Of a stretch of 64,000 bases of DNA, positions 58,660-64,000 are shown in pieces (within the stretch, counting starts at the first letter, position 1; each line of letters begins with the position of its first letter). The position numbers and the translations under genes were made by a program. The DNA comes from DATHTS01 sp965219305 (lineage in GTDB: Bacteria > Acidobacteriota > Blastocatellia > Pyrinomonadales > Pyrinomonadaceae), in contig OZ244725.1 in the NCBI GenBank assembly GCA_965219305.1, positions 62,001-126,000 on the forward strand, written 5' to 3'. Below the pieces are notes generated by a model that saw nothing but the letters and a program-made list of their open reading frames with translations, was not told the DNA's origin and made no database searches.

Positions 58660-60092
58660 AACTCAATAAATTCATCATCGCCAAGTGTTTTGTAGCGAAC
58701 GATAGAGCCGATAATCTTGGCTTCGTGTCCGCAAAACGGCTGCGGCGTTTCGTCAGAGATAAAAAACATTCCGATGAAACTCTCGAATTCAACAAAACCG
58801 ACCTCAAAAACGGACTGTTCAAACAAAAACAACACGCAGGGTTTTCCGGCGGCTTTGCGGTCGGGTTTTATTACGACAACCAAGTCGTCGTAACAGTTCA
58901 GGCGTTCGGCGTATTCGACCGGAACAAAGAACGCTTGTTCGCCTTTTTCGAGATTGTCAATATCAATCGGCGTTACCGCATCGTAAAAATAATCTTCTTT
59001 TACGACCTGATTTTTCGGCGCGGGAAAATACTCCGAAAGTTTCGCGGAGTATTGATTCACGGCAAATTCACCGATATTTATTTGAGCGATCTGCACTAAT
59101 TCGGCAAATGAAACGAGAGCAGCGGCAGTGTTGTTTTCGGCTAATTGAATCTGCGTCTGCGTCCAGAGAGTTTCGACCGCGCTGACGGCATCGCCAGAAT
59201 TGCCGAGAATCTCAAGTGATCGTTTAACGGCACAGCTTGCGCCGACCGTATCGCCTTTGGCTAATAAAATGTTCGCTTTCGTATCGAGTGCCGTAGCCAG
59301 CCATCCGGTATCTCCCAACCGCTTGAAAATCTGAATTGATTCATTAATACAATTTTCCGCTTTTTCCGTGTTATTAAACTTAAAGTAGCAGTAAGCGAGA
59401 TTGTTTAACGCTTTGGCGGTCAAGCGAGGACTTTGGATAATTTTTGTGAATCTGACTGTTTCGTGTAGATGAAAAATGGTTTTTTCGTAATTTTCAAGCC
59501 GCGTGTAAACCAAACCGCTTTGATTATGGAACATCGTCCGCAGATAATCATTGCCGCTTATTTCCACGCCGAAACCGATTGACTCGATAATACTTTCGGC
59601 TTCGACCAAACGGTCGCTCCAGTAAAGAACGATCATCCGGTTGACCTGAATCCGCAGAAAAGCCGGGTGCAGATCGTTATCTTTAAACGGCAGTTCGGCA
59701 TTATCCAAAAATGCTTCAGCTTCATTTATCGCTCCTTCGCGCCAATAGCAAAGCGCAAGCTGGCATTTGCTTTCGGCGGCTTTGTCCGCTTGACCTTTCA
59801 TCTCGAAAAATGCGGTCGCATTAAATAATAAATCCTTGCCCCGTTCCTGATATTCGGTTTTTTGTTTCGCGCGTCCGTAATTGGACAGAAAATAACCCGA
59901 CAGGCGCATTATCTCGCCGTGCATCTGTTCGGGAAAATAACTAATGTCCGGCGGTTTGTTAAAATCGCTCCAAAATTCGGATGAGATAAACAGATCGGTA
60001 AGACCTTCAAGATCGTGCGAAATTTCAAACCCTCTGACTTCGCGTATGAAAGCAGAAATTTTAACATCATTTAACGAGTTTAAAATTTTCAT
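58656..60092 (-). CDS. TPR-repeat protein with C-terminal S24-like beta domain
   Basis: 478 residues. From about 90 to 340 there is a run of tetratricopeptide-type helical pairs: CQLALCYWREGAINEAEAFL, SGLVYTRLENYEKTIFHLHE, ALNNLAYCYFKFNNTEKAEN, and ALDTKANILLAKGDTVGASC. The last about 100 residues are beta-rich (PVEYAERLNCYDDLVVVIKP, then GMFFISDETPQPFCG and GSIVRYKTLGDDEFIEL), reminiscent of the S24/LexA peptidase-like fold, but I see no clear catalytic Ser-Lys pair. Its stop overlaps the start of an HTH gene. Across an 80-bp palindromic gap it faces a small secreted-peptide gene. This layout resembles peptide-sensing TPR regulators of the Rap/AimR kind; that role is an inference. Confidence 0.7.
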   Translation of the reverse strand: MKILNSLNDVKISAFIREVRGFEISHDLEGLTDLFISSEFWSDFNKPPDISYFPEQMHGEIMRLSGYFLSNYGRAKQKTEYQERGKDLLFNATAFFEMKGQADKAAESKCQLALCYWREGAINEAEAFLDNAELPFKDNDLHPAFLRIQVNRMIVLYWSDRLVEAESIIESIGFGVEISGNDYLRTMFHNQSGLVYTRLENYEKTIFHLHETVRFTKIIQSPRLTAKALNNLAYCYFKFNNTEKAENCINESIQIFKRLGDTGWLATALDTKANILLAKGDTVGASCAVKRSLEILGNSGDAVSAVETLWTQTQIQLAENNTAAALVSFAELVQIAQINIGEFAVNQYSAKLSEYFPAPKNQVVKEDYFYDAVTPIDIDNLEKGEQAFFVPVEYAERLNCYDDLVVVIKPDRKAAGKPCVLFLFEQSVFEVGFVEFESFIGMFFISDETPQPFCGHEAKIIGSIVRYKTLGDDEFIEL

Positions 60093-60109
60093 ATATTTTA
60101 AAGAAATTT

Positions 60110-60160
60110 CCTGCTAATATATATATGACTGCCCAACAGTCAAAAAAATAAACTAGCAGG
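60110..60160. promoter_or_regulatory. Nested palindromes between the TPR and peptide genes
   Basis: CCTGCTA (60110-60116) and TAGCAGG (60154-60160) enclose GACTGCCCAACAGTC (60127-60141), a perfect 5-bp inverted repeat with 5-bp spacer. A TATATATAT stretch lies between. The arrangement could be an operator shared by the two divergent promoters; the outer TAGCAGG also serves as the ribosome-binding site (AGCAGGAG) of the peptide gene. Confidence 0.6.
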
Positions 60161-60171
60161 AGAAAACCAGA

Positions 60172-60390
60172 ATGAAAAAAACTATGTCAGTTTTATTGCT
60201 TTCAGCAATAATGTTTCTAACCATCCCGGCTCACGCCGATAACAATACGTGCGCCGACGGGCAAATACCCATCGGCGGCAAATGTGAAAACGGTCGCGCC
60301 GAGCCAATTGATGAAATTGTTCCACCGGAAACCGATGGCGATTTAGTCATAACTTTAATTGACTTCCTTCATTTCTTTAGAGTTCTGTAA
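60172..60390 (+). CDS. Small secreted peptide next to the TPR regulator
   Basis: 72 residues with a clear signal peptide: MKKTMSVLLLSAIMFLTIPA followed by HAD, probable cut after AHA at about residue 22. The mature part is about 50 residues: an N-terminal piece with two Cys (NTCADGQIPIGGKCENG), an acidic middle (EPIDEIVPPETDGD) and a hydrophobic end (LVITLIDFLHFFRVL). The two cysteines may form a disulfide. AGCAGGAG precedes the ATG. It is transcribed away from the TPR gene across a palindromic region and is followed by a strong terminator. A signal peptide role is plausible but not shown; the C-terminal hydrophobic tail is the obvious candidate for a short active peptide. Confidence 0.7.
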   Translation: MKKTMSVLLLSAIMFLTIPAHADNNTCADGQIPIGGKCENGRAEPIDEIVPPETDGDLVITLIDFLHFFRVL

Positions 60391-60414
60391 CTCACAATAG
60401 AGGGATTTTTAGCA

Positions 60415-60454
60415 GATGACGCTTTGAGTAATTTCAAGCGTCATCTTTTTTTTT
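60415..60454. terminator. Strong terminator after the peptide gene
   Basis: GATGACGCTTTGA (60415-60427) pairs with TCAAGCGTCATC (to 60445), with a T run up to 60454. It lies between the convergent peptide and repressor genes and overlaps the repressor stop. Confidence 0.9.
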
Positions 60455-60968
60455 CTTGTTTATCGCCTTTTTCGCGGAAAAGCCGGATTATTTTTTCGGT
60501 TTCCTCAATCGTGGCGTGATCGAGCATTTGCATTGCTTCGATATGTTTTTGCTGCTTTTCCGATAGAGCAGCCGTTTTGTCGGGTAAAGATCGTAAATCA
60601 CTATTGTGTGAATCTCTTTGCTTCCTCAACTTCTTAAATTCAACAAACTCTGCGATTTCTTCTAAATCTTTATTGTCGAAAACGCTGAAATCTATTGAGC
60701 GAATCTGTTCCGGTATGTCAGAGTCTTTATCTGTACCCGCGTAACCGATTGATCCGGTAATTTCTTCAATCGAAACTTTCAGGTATTTTGCAAGTTTTTC
60801 AGCCACTTCCGGGCTTGGGCGATACTGTCCGTTCTGAGTGTTTGCAGTTGCGTTCGCAATATCCGTTATATAAGTTCTGGATAGCCCGGTTAACCGCGCA
60901 AGTTCGGCTTTGGATATTTTTAATTCTTTTAATCGCCTTGCGACTAATTCAGATAGTTTTTCAGACAC
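60441..60968 (-). CDS. XRE-family phage repressor
   Basis: 175 residues from GTG 60968 (VSEKLSELVARRLKELKISK). The longer ATG at 61046 would put two operator-like palindromes inside the gene and read unlike the family, so I reject it. HTH: LKELKISKAELARLTGLSRT followed by YITDIANATAN. The C-terminal half is charged and helical (FDNKDLEEIAEFVEFKKLRK) and would form dimers; there is no S24 protease domain. Divergent from the small HTH gene at 61067. Four copies of a 17-bp palindrome in the region suggest it acts as the CI-like repressor of the element. Confidence 0.8.
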   Translation of the reverse strand: MSEKLSELVARRLKELKISKAELARLTGLSRTYITDIANATANTQNGQYRPSPEVAEKLAKYLKVSIEEITGSIGYAGTDKDSDIPEQIRSIDFSVFDNKDLEEIAEFVEFKKLRKQRDSHNSDLRSLPDKTAALSEKQQKHIEAMQMLDHATIEETEKIIRLFREKGDKQEKKR

Positions 60969-61056
60969 AGTAGCTATTAGCCTACTCGGATTTTGTCCGC
61001 TATTGCTGTTTTTGTTGTAAGCTATTGCTTGACAAAATATACTCATATATTTTAAT
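60969..61056. promoter_or_regulatory. Left operators and cro-side promoter
   Basis: AGTAGCTATTAGCCTAC (60969-60985) directly abuts the repressor start. GTAAGCTATTGCTTGAC (61017-61033) overlaps the -35 box of a rightward promoter: TTGACA (61029-61034), 16 bp, TTTAAT (61051-61056), which would read into the small HTH gene. Both match GTAAGCTATTAGCTTAC at 13 of 17 positions. Confidence 0.65.
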
Positions 61057-61066
61057 CTCCTATTCT

Positions 61067-61297
61067 ATGAAAACTCAGGTTTTAGAATTTGACGGAACGA
61101 AACTTTTAACCTTTATGCCAAAAGGTATGTCGTTTGCAGAACTTGGAAGACGCACAGGAGTTACGCGACAAGCGATCCACGACATCGTAAAAGGTCGGCG
61201 CAATCCTTCAGCTAACTTGGCTGTAAAAATTACCGCCGAATTAAATATCTCGCTTTCTGATTTGTCCAATAAAAAATTTACCGAGCTTGTAAGCTAA
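61067..61297 (+). CDS. Small HTH protein (Cro-like)
   Basis: 76 residues from ATG 61067 (MKTQVLEFDGTKLLTFMPKG). The HTH is MSFAELGRRTGVTRQAIHDI followed by VKGRRNPSANLAVKITAELN. The small size and the divergent position next to the XRE repressor match Cro proteins of phage switches. Its stop codon lies inside an operator copy (61289-61305). It starts downstream of a near-consensus promoter that is itself overlapped by an operator. No ribosome-binding site is clear. Confidence 0.75.
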   Translation: MKTQVLEFDGTKLLTFMPKGMSFAELGRRTGVTRQAIHDIVKGRRNPSANLAVKITAELNISLSDLSNKKFTELVS

Positions 61298-61341
61298 TAG
61301 CTGATTTTGTGTTTGACATACGTAAGCTATTAGCTTACAAT
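61289..61341 (+). promoter_or_regulatory. Right operators and strong promoter
   Basis: GTAAGCTAATAGCTGAT (61289-61305) and the perfect palindrome GTAAGCTATTAGCTTAC (61322-61338). The latter sits in the spacer and over the -10 of a near-ideal promoter: TTGACA (61313-61318), 17 bp, TACAAT (61336-61341). This promoter would read into the phage genes from 61452 and be shut by the repressor. Confidence 0.85.
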
Positions 61342-61376
61342 CTTCATAGGTTGAAAATTTAACCTACTTAAAAACA

Positions 61377-61406
61377 GCGCGAGAACTGAATTATTCAGTT
61401 GATGAC
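61377..61406. repeat. Bipartite direct repeat, copy 2
   Basis: GCGCGAGAAC, 5 bp, TATTCAGTTGATGAC; identical outer blocks and spacing to 57681-57710. It lies in the leader between the strong promoter and the gene at 61452, where AGCGCGA and TCGCGCT (to about 61432) can also pair. Confidence 0.8.
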
Positions 61407-61451
61407 ACATTTGAAACTTCATTTTTCGCGCTAAGAACTAAAGGAGCAAAA

Positions 61452-61712
61452 ATGGCAAAAGCTAAACAGGAAAAACAACAATGCGTCGAAAGATGCGACG
61501 GCGAAAACCACGCGGTTTACTGCAAAAACTATGTATTGCCGAAAGAGTTCGACGACTGCGAAAAATACTGTCGCGGCATAATCCACGTTTCATATTGCAA
61601 ACACTATATTGAGCCGGAGAAAAAAGAGCGTCGAACGGCGAAAAATTGGGTTCACATTCCCGGACTTGGCAACGCGCATCCTGATACGGCTGATTTGATT
61701 CGCGGAGAATAA
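61452..61712 (+). CDS. Small protein with two C-x3-C-x4-H-x3-C units
   Basis: 86 residues; AAGGAG lies 6-7 nt before the ATG. Two tandem units: CVERCDGENHAVYC followed by KNYVLP, and CEKYCRGIIHVSYC followed by KHYIEP. Each is C-x3-C-x4-H-x3-C then K-x-Y, like a zinc knuckle (usual spacing C-x2-C-x4-H-x4-C). The rest is basic (EKKERRTAKNW). A duplicated zinc knuckle would suggest binding of single-stranded nucleic acid; this is an inference. First gene after the strong repressed promoter, so an early phage gene. Family unknown to me. Confidence 0.7.
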   Translation: MAKAKQEKQQCVERCDGENHAVYCKNYVLPKEFDDCEKYCRGIIHVSYCKHYIEPEKKERRTAKNWVHIPGLGNAHPDTADLIRGE

Positions 61713-61716
61713 TTCA

Positions 61717-62283
61717 ATGAGTAATATTACAGAACTAAAAGAAAAGTTGGCGGTTTTGAGAGATAACAGCCAAAAATGGGCTTTGGCTTACAAAACAGAG
61801 CAGGAATGGCTCGAAGCAAGAATGAATGATTTGACAGGTCTCTGGAACTCAAAGAACTCTGAGCTTATCAAGTCATACAACGAAGCCAACGCGGAAACGG
61901 CAGCCGTCGAAAGTGAACTGCGTGCGGCTCTGATTGCTCACTACGAAGCAACCGGCGAAAAAATATTTGATAAAGAATTATCCGTTCGTGTTACTTCGAC
62001 TATTAAATATGCGGAAGACAGAGCATTGGATTGGGCATCCGCGAACGCGCCATTTTTAATTTTGCATTCGATCAAAAAGAAACAATTTGAAGAAATCGCC
62101 AAAACGGAAAAATTTGATTTTGTCGAAATCGAGGAAAAAAGTTTCGGCGGTAATTTCCAAGTCTTTCTAATTGAAAACTTTACGGCTCGCAAAGACGAGT
62201 ATTTTCGTATGTCCTTCTATTTGGGCGGTCGCCGAGGGGCGAAATCTAAAGCGACTGCCCGTTTTTTAAGCAAAAAAACATAA
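61717..62283 (+). CDS. Phage-associated coiled-coil protein
   Basis: 188 residues, 4 bp after the preceding stop. The first half is a long coiled coil (ITELKEKLAVLRDNSQKWAL, SYNEANAETAAVESELRAAL). The second half, YEATGEKIFDKELSVRVTST then YAEDRALDWASANAP and FEEIAKTEKFDFVEIEE, matches a class of phage and plasmid proteins annotated only as hypothetical. The C-terminus (RRGAKSKATARFLSKKT) is very basic. It is probably an early gene together with the zinc-knuckle-like gene upstream. Confidence 0.7.
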   Translation: MSNITELKEKLAVLRDNSQKWALAYKTEQEWLEARMNDLTGLWNSKNSELIKSYNEANAETAAVESELRAALIAHYEATGEKIFDKELSVRVTSTIKYAEDRALDWASANAPFLILHSIKKKQFEEIAKTEKFDFVEIEEKSFGGNFQVFLIENFTARKDEYFRMSFYLGGRRGAKSKATARFLSKKT

Positions 62284-62383
62284 ATGAAAATTATTACTAC
62301 AAAAAAGGGGGGCGGCATTAGCTTATGACGCAAAAGCTAAAGAATTATTCGGGGAATACGCTAATTTAAATTTCCCCGAATAA
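62284..62383 (+). pseudogene. AP2-domain remnant, frameshifted
   Basis: From ATG 62284 the frame reads MKIITTKKGGG and then stops. One base out, the frame continues as GAALAYDAKAKELFGEYANL then NFPE and a stop (62381-62383), the standard end of AP2 DNA-binding domains of homing-type HNH endonucleases. Removing one G from the G6 run would join them. The HNH part is missing. An ATTCGGGGAA/TTCCCCGAAT hairpin lies in the same stretch. Confidence 0.65.
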
Positions 62384-62406
62384 CAATATTCAGTTCTCAA
62401 AGATCA

Positions 62407-62540
62407 AATTTCGATAGACCGCGTTGGACTGCCTTAGGTCGCGGCGGTCTATCGAGAGCCGGAAGCCGAAAAAAAAGTGAGAACCACAACCGAATTTTTT
62501 TTTCAGAAACCGGCGATCCTGCTGATCGGCAAATCAGCAC
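62407..62540. other. Hairpin-rich non-coding stretch
   Basis: TCGATAGACCGC (62411-62422) pairs perfectly with GCGGTCTATCGA (62444-62455), and TGCTGAT (62520-62526) with ATCAGCA (62533-62539); an A8 and a T9 run lie between. The stretch separates the early genes from the next phage genes and could be a small RNA or a terminator region. Confidence 0.5.
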
Positions 62541-62619
62541 CGCGCGATAGTTAGATAGTAAAAGATACGAATTATTGAAAAAAAGGTCTGAAAAGAACTT
62601 TACCGGACCAAAAACGAAA

Positions 62620-63129
62620 ATGGGTTTACAAGTTTTAGACATAATTGACAGAAACACCAAGCAGATGGCGGAAATTTCGCGCCAGCTGGCAATGAATACG
62701 GCACGAACGCGCCAGCATTTAGCCGAGATTAAAAATGAAAATATCTCGGAAAAATATCTAGGTCGAAAGGTCGCGGAACGAACCGACGGCGCAAAAAACA
62801 CGGTCGTTACGACGGAAAACATTCAGATTATGGGCGCGGGATGGTTTTCAAACCACAAACCCGTCGTTGAAACGATGTTTTCGCAGTTCAGAGCGTTCGA
62901 GCGTGATTTGAAAAACGTCTCGATCCAAGCATCGCCGGAGTCGGTGATGGATATTTATATGCACATCAATGATTTGCAGGCGCAATGGTTAAGAGCGATC
63001 AAAGCGGCGGATTGGGTAGCGGCGATGGGTTTGGCGATACGAATACGCGCACTGTTTGATATGGCAATTGACAAAATGACGGACGACGCAGGCGTTCAGT
63101 GTTTAGTGCAGAAAGATTGGAACTGGTAG
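62620..63129 (+). CDS. Phage hypothetical protein, helical
   Basis: 169 residues from ATG 62620 (MGLQVLDIIDRNTKQMAEIS); a TTG at 62575 would add 15 residues. Neither has a good ribosome-binding site. The protein is soluble and helical with a basic, helix-turn-helix-like start (SRQLAMNTARTRQHLAEIKN) and a later helix-rich part (MFSQFRAFERDLKNVSIQAS, DIYMHINDLQAQWLRAIKAA). I do not recognise the family. The next gene starts 8 bp after the stop, so the two are an operon. Confidence 0.55.
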   Translation: MGLQVLDIIDRNTKQMAEISRQLAMNTARTRQHLAEIKNENISEKYLGRKVAERTDGAKNTVVTTENIQIMGAGWFSNHKPVVETMFSQFRAFERDLKNVSIQASPESVMDIYMHINDLQAQWLRAIKAADWVAAMGLAIRIRALFDMAIDKMTDDAGVQCLVQKDWNW

Positions 63130-63137
63130 AAAAAAAA

Positions 63138-63827
63138 ATGAGCAACAAAGAAAAACCAATTTTATTTAATACCGAAATGGTTCGCGCAGTTCTGGACGGA
63201 CGAAAGACGCAGACGCGGCGTGTGATAAAGACGGATATTTCAAATGCTTTATCCGCCAAAGTCGCTTTTAGTGAATATGGTGAAAAAAGTGTGCGGTGGG
63301 ATGCCTTAATGGACGATAAGGATGATTTTTATTATCGCCGTTTCCGATGCCCTTACGGCAAAGTCGGCGACCGTCTTTGGGTTCGGGAGTCTTGGGCGGA
63401 CGTAACAGGGGCATTTGAGGATGCTGATGATATGCGGGACGTGGCCTTCAAAGCAGATGATTCAGTCTGGAATTGCTACGGGCAAATGGTATATCTCGAA
63501 AAATTAGGCGATTCGGGAATCTTTGTTGACAAATGGAAACCATCAATTCATATGCCGAAATGGGCATCACGCATCACGCTCGAAATTACAGATATTCGGG
63601 TTGAGCGGATTCAGGATATTACGGAAACGGACGCAGAAGCCGAAGGAATTGAATGTTTTGATCCTGAAAATGACCAAGCAGTTTGCAGAATGCCCGGCAC
63701 TGACAAATGGGATTGGAATTTTGCGACAGATGTATTTCGAGAACTTTGGGATTCGATCAACGAAAAGCGCGGCTATTCGTTGGAAAGTAATCCTTTTGTT
63801 TGGGTAATTGAATTTAAGAAATTGTAA
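63138..63827 (+). CDS. Phage ASCH-like protein
   Basis: 229 residues from ATG 63138 (MSNKEKPILFNTEMVRAVLD). Hallmarks of a phage protein class are GRKTQTRRVIK, CPYGKVGDRLWVRESWADV, PSIHMPKWASRITLEITDIR and the end ESNPFVWVIEFKKL. They correspond to an ASCH-like RNA-binding fold. The role in phages is not established; it may bind RNA or guard against host modification. It starts 8 bp after the previous stop. Confidence 0.75.
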   Translation: MSNKEKPILFNTEMVRAVLDGRKTQTRRVIKTDISNALSAKVAFSEYGEKSVRWDALMDDKDDFYYRRFRCPYGKVGDRLWVRESWADVTGAFEDADDMRDVAFKADDSVWNCYGQMVYLEKLGDSGIFVDKWKPSIHMPKWASRITLEITDIRVERIQDITETDAEAEGIECFDPENDQAVCRMPGTDKWDWNFATDVFRELWDSINEKRGYSLESNPFVWVIEFKKL

Positions 63828-63832
63828 AAAAA

Positions 63833-64000
63833 ATGCTTTTCGGTAAAGAACAAACAATTCAGATCATAAACGAGCGCACGGGGATTCCGAAATCGCGCTG
63901 CGCTTCGATCTGGAACGATCTGCCGAAAACCACGAAATTCAGCGTTCGACCGAAAACAAAAGCGGCGGACATCGAGAGATTTATTGAGAAATTGGAATTG
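63833..64000 (+). CDS. Phage hypothetical protein, 5' part
   Basis: 56 codons from ATG 63833 to the window edge, 5 bp after the ASCH-like gene stop. The reading MLFGKEQTIQIINERTGIPK then SRCASIWNDLPKTTKF and AADIERFIEKLEL may be a small helix-turn-helix (IINERTGIPKSRCASIWND looks like a turn). The rest is outside the window, so no family can be named. Confidence 0.6.
   Translation, partial: MLFGKEQTIQIINERTGIPKSRCASIWNDLPKTTKFSVRPKTKAADIERFIEKLEL

Noticed and set aside
60969..61046. N-terminal extension of the phage repressor from ATG 61046
   Set aside because: It would cover operator copies, reads unlike XRE proteins, and the GTG at 60968 fits the family start.
62284..62383. Programmed -1 frameshift at A AAA AAG in the AP2 remnant
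   Set aside because: A -1 slip from the ATG frame does not reach the AP2 frame; a +1 shift or loss of one G is needed.

Overview
The window looks like chromosomal DNA of an environmental Gram-negative bacterium, most likely an Acidobacteriota of the Blastocatellia/Pyrinomonas type. This is an inference. It rests on moderate GC, on a 2,688-residue secreted protein that joins beta-helix, Calx-beta, cohesin-like and dockerin-like parts and ends in a carboxypeptidase-regulatory-like domain, on a DUF305/LVIVD secreted pair, and on intergenic space rich in short palindromic elements. No rRNA or other taxonomic marker is present.

Layout. 1-3349: tail of an oligopeptide/dipeptide ABC transporter operon (ATPase end, two permeases) with a WG-repeat protein inside it. 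3359-9332: endonuclease V, then a membrane-bound molybdopterin oxidoreductase made of a fused 16-cysteine FeS/NrfD subunit and a catalytic subunit, split by a GxxExxY cassette with near-identical inverted ends. 9387-14400: an AT-rich accessory island with a PD-(D/E)xK protein and an opposing operon of an unknown protein, a QueC-like PP-loop enzyme, an HTH-ImmA/IrrE protein and a PIN nuclease, followed by three decayed PIN-toxin tails. 14563-19930: a GMC dehydrogenase pair, whose large subunit has lost its C-terminus to a stop codon, and the DUF305/LVIVD pair. 20187-29868: two small genes, a long structured leader and the giant secreted protein. 29920-43238: housekeeping and metabolic genes (uvrA, Ca2+/H+ antiporter, S41 protease, SulP transporter, acyl-CoA ligase, NmrA-like and aldo/keto reductases, DUF808). 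43239-46890: a decayed repeat-rich zone with a DUF104 antitoxin-like gene, a broken membrane/coiled-coil gene, a urocanase tail fragment, an AbiEii-like nucleotidyltransferase and a REP-associated transposase bracketed by its REPs. 46894-56052: urocanase, esterase, Nudix hydrolase, fRMsr, aldo/keto reductase, DUF962, HAD phosphatase, two cyclophilins and D-aminoacyl-tRNA deacylase. 56102-64000: a tRNA-Arg(CCG) followed directly by an integrase, an excisionase and the left part of a prophage-like element that runs off the window.

Working together. The prophage-like end carries a recognisable genetic switch: an XRE repressor and a small HTH protein are divergently arranged around copies of a 17-bp palindrome, one of which lies inside a near-consensus promoter. 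Next to it, a TPR protein overlapping an HTH gene faces a small secreted-peptide gene across a nested palindrome, a layout like peptide-sensing phage switches. The 9.4-13.9 kb operon combines parts seen in defence and toxin-antitoxin contexts and is the best candidate for an undescribed system.

Two families of short elements recur. One has inverted arms built from a word repeated every 9-10 bp (CACAGAT, ACGAAT, CGCGGAA, CGCGAAT). The other consists of REP-like hairpin pairs that all start GGAG and end CTCC. They occupy intergenic gaps, one lies in frame inside the molybdoenzyme gene, and one encodes the last residues of the REP transposase.
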